This document shows positions 33,305-37,500 of a stretch of 37,500 nucleotides of DNA, piece after piece (position 1 is the stretch's first letter; the number at the start of each line of letters is the position of its first letter). A program made the position numbers and the translations under genes. A model generated the notes under the pieces. It was not told where the DNA came from. It searched no databases and saw only the letters and a program-made list of their open reading frames with translations. The stretch spans positions 237,501-275,000 of the forward strand of contig NC_006684.1 of assembly GCF_000091045.1 (NCBI RefSeq), written 5' to 3'. Source of the DNA: Cryptococcus deneoformans JEC21. Lineage: Eukaryota; Basidiomycota; Tremellomycetes; Tremellales; Cryptococcaceae.

Positions 33305-33600
33305 TTCTATGATGAATAAGTCCACAGGTTCATGGCCTGAAATTCCTGACAAAACTGTGGTTTACATTGACGATGTAACTGTAAAAGGCCCTAACACTTT
33401 TTATCTTGACCCGGATGGCCGACCCAAGGTTATTCCAAGTAATCTGGAAATCCGACAATTCGTTTACGGACATGCTTGCGACTTGAATCGGGTTCTACAC
33501 AAGATGAAACGATATGGAGGAACGTTTAGTGCAAAGAAACTAAAGCTGTGAGTTCGAGAAGTAAAAATGGTTGGTTATATGTGTGCATTGACGGAGTTAG
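33305..33600 (+). pseudogene. Ty3/gypsy-type reverse transcriptase fragment
   Basis: A short piece of pol. It contains the RT active-site phrase VVYIDDVTVKGPNTFYL (YxDD), followed by NLEIRQFVYGHACDLNRVL and YGGTFSAKKLKL, the order typical of fungal gypsy elements (palm domain, then GTFSxKK). The frame then meets a TGA immediately after KLKL and continues VREVKMVGYMCALTE up to 33595, so this is a nonsense-mutated relic. The upstream RT motifs are absent. It is interrupted at 33600 by the insertion element that follows. Confidence 0.8.
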
Positions 33601-33764
33601 TCTAGCTTCTTAATTAGATAGATGACTATGTGGTCATTTTCGGTCAGACTCTATACCATTATTAATATTCCTTTTTGTAACTTTCTGGTCTTTCTCATCA
33701 CTATCTAGTACACTGCTCTACGAGACTGTTTGTACGAAGGTGCTGAGTAAAGACCAGTTCAACA
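33601..33764 (-). mobile_element. Nested 164-bp insertion element with 5-bp target duplication (copy 3)
   Basis: Reverse-complement copy of the sequence at 36351-36518, nearly identical to it. In its own orientation it starts TGTTGAACTGG and ends AAGCTAGA. It is flanked by the direct repeat GTTAG at 33596-33600 and 33765-33769, a perfect 5-bp target duplication, and it splits the gypsy pol remnant between reverse transcriptase and integrase. There is no coding capacity and no terminal inverted repeat. The TG start and 5-bp duplication suggest a solo LTR-like insertion. Confidence 0.85.
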
Positions 33765-33769
33765 GTTAG

Positions 33770-34930
33770 CCTTGTCAAAAGAGGGATTACAGGTTTTACG
33801 AATCACCGAAGATCACTCCGGAGCCACCAACATTGTTCTGGAAATGGGATTTAGACTGCATAGCTATGGGAAAAGATCCAAATGACAAGTCAACGATGAC
33901 AGCAATTATCATAGCACGAGAGAATCTTACTGGATGGGTAGAAGCTAAAGCCATCCGATCACCCAACGTTCAGGATACAGCAGCTTTCTTCTTTGGCCAA
34001 ATTGTAGTCAGGTATGGTTTGACAATGAATGTCACCACTGATGGGGGCATGGAGTTCATGGGTATGTTTAAGCAACAATTGAGAAAGTTTGGTATCAACC
34101 ACATTATTAAAACAAGTGCTCATAACCCAGCAGCAAATGGAGTAGTCGAGCGAGGCGATAGACCAATCAAAGAAGCTATTTTTAAGAGAAGTCCGGAAGG
34201 TCAGACACCGATGGTCGGAGTACTCGGACTTTGCCTTATGGGCAGATAGAACGACAATGAGAGCTTCCACAGGTCGTACCCCATATTACATGTTATATGT
34301 GTCGAAAGAGTGATCCAACCGCGGAGAGTAAGGATGATTAAGCGAGGATAGGGTTCCGAGCCGCAGTAGAAAGATTTTTCCATAGACAATCTATATACGC
34401 TTTCTTCCCCCTTTTTCTTCTTCATGCAACGTAGAAAGTCTACCCGTAACCGCTAGCTATACCTGAATTACCACAATATGGACAAGAATGTGTGCTACCG
34501 ATAGACTTCAAGGAAGAGAGTATCATGATGAGCAATTGGGAAGCTATTGAAAGCGAAGCTGATCCGTTAGCAGCAAGAGTGACTGAAGTAGAAAGTAGAT
34601 CAGATGATATTGTAAGAGCCAGAGAGCGAGTTGCCGATGCTAGGAAGGAAAGCGTTGATTATCATAACCAGAAGAATTTAAAGAGACAAGAAGATCGAGA
34701 TTTTAAGCAAGGAGACTTTGTATTAGTTCGTAATAGTTCACCGGATAATGGAAGATTGTCAGGGGGCTATCTTCTTCTGGCGATAGCCTTCAACAGATTA
34801 AGGACAAAAATGATCTGAGGTTCTCTTTTAGTAGACAGCCAGACCAATGCCGGAAGAGGATAGCTGAAGTAGGTGAAAGGTACTTGGAGAGGCCAACAAT
34901 AGTGGATCGACAAGTATTTAAAGCTATGGA
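33770..34930 (+). pseudogene. Ty3/gypsy-type integrase fragment and pol C-terminus
   Basis: Integrase core followed by the pol tail. The catalytic D-D-E triad is visible: Asp in FWKWDLDCIAMG, Asp in TTDGGMEFMGMF and Glu in NGVVERGDRPIKEA. The frame shifts by one near 34205, where the conserved continuation WSEYSDFALWADRTTMRAS and GRTPYYMLYV lies in another frame, and a stop follows. From about 34440 the C-terminal region resumes (VLPIDFKEESIMMSNWEAIE, then RVADARKESVDYHNQKNLKR and FKQGDFVLVRNSS), matching the region before the chromodomain-like end of fungal gypsy pol proteins. Frameshifts and stops show that it is inactive. The reverse transcriptase part lies upstream, across the nested element. 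Confidence 0.8.
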
Positions 34931-34934
34931 AAAT

Positions 34935-35260
34935 TGTATGGGAACGAGGAGAACAATAAGGAAGACGAGAGGAAGAGAACAATAAGCAGTTGGGGAAGTA
35001 GTTCGGAGGACCGAGGAGAGGAAGAAGACGAGAGGAAGAGTAGGAGGACCGTGCGAGGAGGCGTTAGGGAGGAGAGAGGTCCGAGCGGCGGAAGGTACGG
35101 GGAGAGTGTGAGAAAGATGAGTCAGCTCTACGAGCTGAGAAAGATATAAAAGGCATAGCCGCGCCTTTAGAGTAGATAAAATGCAGTTTAGTCTTCTCGA
35201 ATTCTCCAGTCTACCGAACCACTTCGTCTACACTCAGAGCTTCTAGTTCAATTGAATACA
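34935..35260 (+). mobile_element. Probable 3' LTR of the gypsy remnant
   Basis: Directly follows the pol tail. It begins TGTATGGGAACGAGG and ends GAATACA, i.e. TG...CA, about 326 bp. It consists of a long purine-rich stretch (U3-like, to about 35110), a TATA element GATATAAAAG at 35143, then a mixed-composition R/U5-like part. No matching 5' LTR is present in the window, so the element is truncated on its left side. Boundaries are inferred. Confidence 0.6.
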
Positions 35261-35289
35261 AACGACCGAGGACAACGAAACTATTATAA

Positions 35290-36101
35290 CTTAAGGTGCT
35301 TTCCGGCCTCTATGAGGACAGTGGCACCGCTACAGCTCTGCTCTCAAATTGGCCGAAGCGATCATCTTCCACAAGTACGCCTCGTTGGGTGCCGCACAGG
35401 TCATCTCTGGCTCCGACGTCCCAGCCCCTCTCGTATCCGATGCCATCCGTTATACTCTGGCGAAAGAAAGGATGACAGTAGTTCTTCAGAAAGTAGTCAT
35501 TTGTGGTACTTTCGGCTATCATGTCCGGCCCAATTTGGATGGCTCGCATGAGAATGTTACCAAAGAGAAATCGACCATTTTCATCAACTTTTGGGTGGGT
35601 TCTTTTGCTATCGATATCATATATCACCTTAATTCTTTTGACAACATCATATACCAATTTATTAGTTTTGCTTGACGAGCCATGCTACCTCACAGGCAGC
35701 TGACAACTGCATTTCTAGTTCATTAAACTGTTGAACTGGTATTCACTCAGCACCTTCGTACAAACAGTCTCAAAGAGCAGTGTACAAGATAGTGATGAGG
35801 AAGACCAAAAAGCTACAAAAGTGGAAATTAAAATAGGGTATAGAGTCTGAACGAAAAAGACCACGTAGTCATCTATCTAAAAGAGCAGCTACTAGAGTAA
35901 ACTCGTTCATAAACGTCTTGTTCAAGCAGTTCTTGATAAAGAGGCGAACCCATTCGACTATTACCGAATATGGTTTTACACCGCTGTAGGCATAGCGCAT
36001 GAATCAATTCATGTTCTGCCCTACCATGTTGGTTTACCATCTACACAATGATTGATATATCGCTGACTGCGATATAGGTTTACCTTCTTTTACATGGCCA
36101 T
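35290..36101 (+). pseudogene. Truncated second copy of the unknown family, carrying HExxH
   Basis: Paralogue of the broken gene at 23576-24560, on the opposite strand. The open part starts around 35346 with LAEAIIFHKYASLGAAQVIS and ends the exon with FGYHVRPNLDGSHENVTKE then FINFW at 35596. The next exon (about 35914-36027) reads VQAVLDKEANPFDYYRIWFY and then VGIAHESIHVLPYH. An intron follows at 36028-36077 and an exon begins VYLLLHG before the coding trace stops at 36101. Both intron positions and the phases match the other copy. HESIH fits the HExxH zinc-metalloprotease signature, but one motif in a relic is weak evidence. The first intron is swollen by an insertion element (35729-35897), and the 3' end is cut by repeat sequence. 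Confidence 0.6.
35729..35897 (+). mobile_element. 169-bp insertion element with 5-bp target duplication (copy 1)
   Basis: The most diverged of three copies. It starts TGTTGAACTGG, ends CTACTAGAG, and is flanked by TAAAC at 35724-35728 and 35898-35902, a perfect 5-bp target duplication. It sits in what was the first visible intron of the truncated HExxH-family copy. It encodes nothing. Confidence 0.8.
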
Positions 36102-36530
36102 TGTAAGGAACGGAGAAGAGGAGAGGATTAACAGAAGAAGAGAGGAAGGCGAGAGACGGAAAGAACGGAGAAACTGGGGTGGTAAAGATTAGCCGGAGAG
36201 AAGAGGGAGAAGAGAGGAAGAGAAAAGGAGCGAGGAGAGCGGAGCAGAAGAGGCCCTCAGAGGATCGGAGACGGAAGGAAGAAGAGGAAAAGGGTGCTCG
36301 AGGGGGAAGCGAAATTGGTTAGCTGTACAACTAAGGAAAAGATATATAAATGTTGAACTGGTCTTTACTCAGCACCTTCGTACAAACAGTCTCGTAGAAC
36401 AGTGTACTAGATAGTGATGAGAAAGACCAGAAAGTTACAAAAAGGAATATTAATAATGGTATAGAGTCCGTCTGACCGAAAATGACCACATAGTCATCTA
36501 TCTAATTAAGAAGCTAGACTAACGAACTCC
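36102..36530 (+). mobile_element. Probable solo LTR or LTR-like repeat, related to 34935-35260
   Basis: Begins TGTAAGGAACGGAGAAG, similar in wording to the LTR at 34935. It continues with over 200 bp of purine-rich sequence and a TATA element GATATATAAA at 36341-36350. Directly after that comes the 168-bp element copy 2. The right boundary is uncertain (ACTCCGTCACA near 36534 is a candidate). It cuts off the 3' end of the HExxH-family copy. Confidence 0.5.
36351..36518 (+). mobile_element. 168-bp insertion element, copy 2
   Basis: Nearly identical to the reverse complement of 33601-33764, differing mainly by a 4-base insertion and single substitutions. It starts TGTTGAACTGG and ends AAGCTAGA. 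Unlike the other two copies it lacks a perfect target duplication (ATAAA on the left, CTAAC on the right). It may therefore be the R/U5 part of a larger LTR, or its flank may have recombined. Confidence 0.75.

Positions 36531-37500
<970 letters not shown>

Noticed and set aside
34935..35150. Purine-rich open frame (71 codons) as a charged protein
   Set aside because: The Arg/Glu repeats come from purine-rich LTR U3 sequence next to a TATA box, not from a gene.

Overview
This window is nuclear DNA of a basidiomycete yeast, most likely a Cryptococcus species or close relative (Tremellomycetes). That assignment is an inference. It rests on genes broken by many short introns (mostly 45-70 nt, with CTNAC-like branch sites), on the protein types present, and on retroelement debris with Ty3/gypsy-type reverse transcriptase and integrase. 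No bacterial operons, CRISPR array or convincing tRNA/rRNA gene were seen. Gene models below were spliced by eye; exon phases were checked so that each model stays open from ATG to stop.

Layout. 0.3-1.1 kb: RNA polymerase III subunit Rpc17/RPC9. 1.7-5.2 kb: a decayed copy of a repetitive basidiomycete protein family, probably transposon-related. 5.8-9.0 kb: a Zn2Cys6 transcription factor with about 13 exons. 9.9-11.0 kb: an unrecognised proline/histidine-rich protein. 11.2-22.5 kb: a dense housekeeping block with ceramide synthase (minus), U1A/U2B''-type snRNP protein (plus), an unrecognised coiled-coil-like protein (minus), the p24 cargo receptor Erv25 (minus), cysteinyl-tRNA synthetase with two in-frame starts (plus), a Pmp3-type membrane peptide (minus), SRP receptor beta (minus) and a coactosin-like actin-binding protein (plus). 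23.6-24.6 kb: a broken gene of an unknown family. 25.1-28.6 kb: Tti1, a large HEAT-repeat protein. 28.7-30.1 kb: dCMP deaminase with an N-terminal P-loop domain.

From about 30.2 kb the character changes. There is a tandem duplication of a 532-bp unit, a decayed multi-exon gene, a gypsy-type pol remnant with a probable 3' LTR, three copies of a roughly 165-bp insertion element (one nested in pol with a perfect 5-bp target duplication), and a truncated second copy of the broken family at 23.6-24.6 kb, this one carrying an HExxH motif. This end looks like the edge of a repeat-rich domain such as a centromere flank or subtelomere, but the window alone cannot say which.

The intact genes are ordinary eukaryotic housekeeping functions (transcription, splicing, translation, secretory pathway, sphingolipid synthesis, PIKK assembly, dNTP supply) and do not form one pathway. 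I found no convincing new defence, biosynthetic or mobile system. The most interesting observations are a 4-nt microexon that builds the first conserved cysteine of Erv25, two further microexons in the Pmp3 gene, four GC-AG introns in eleven spliced housekeeping and regulatory genes (one of which sets the true Tti1 start), the dual-start cysteinyl-tRNA synthetase, the HExxH-bearing degenerate paralogue pair, and the dated nesting of repeats at the right end.
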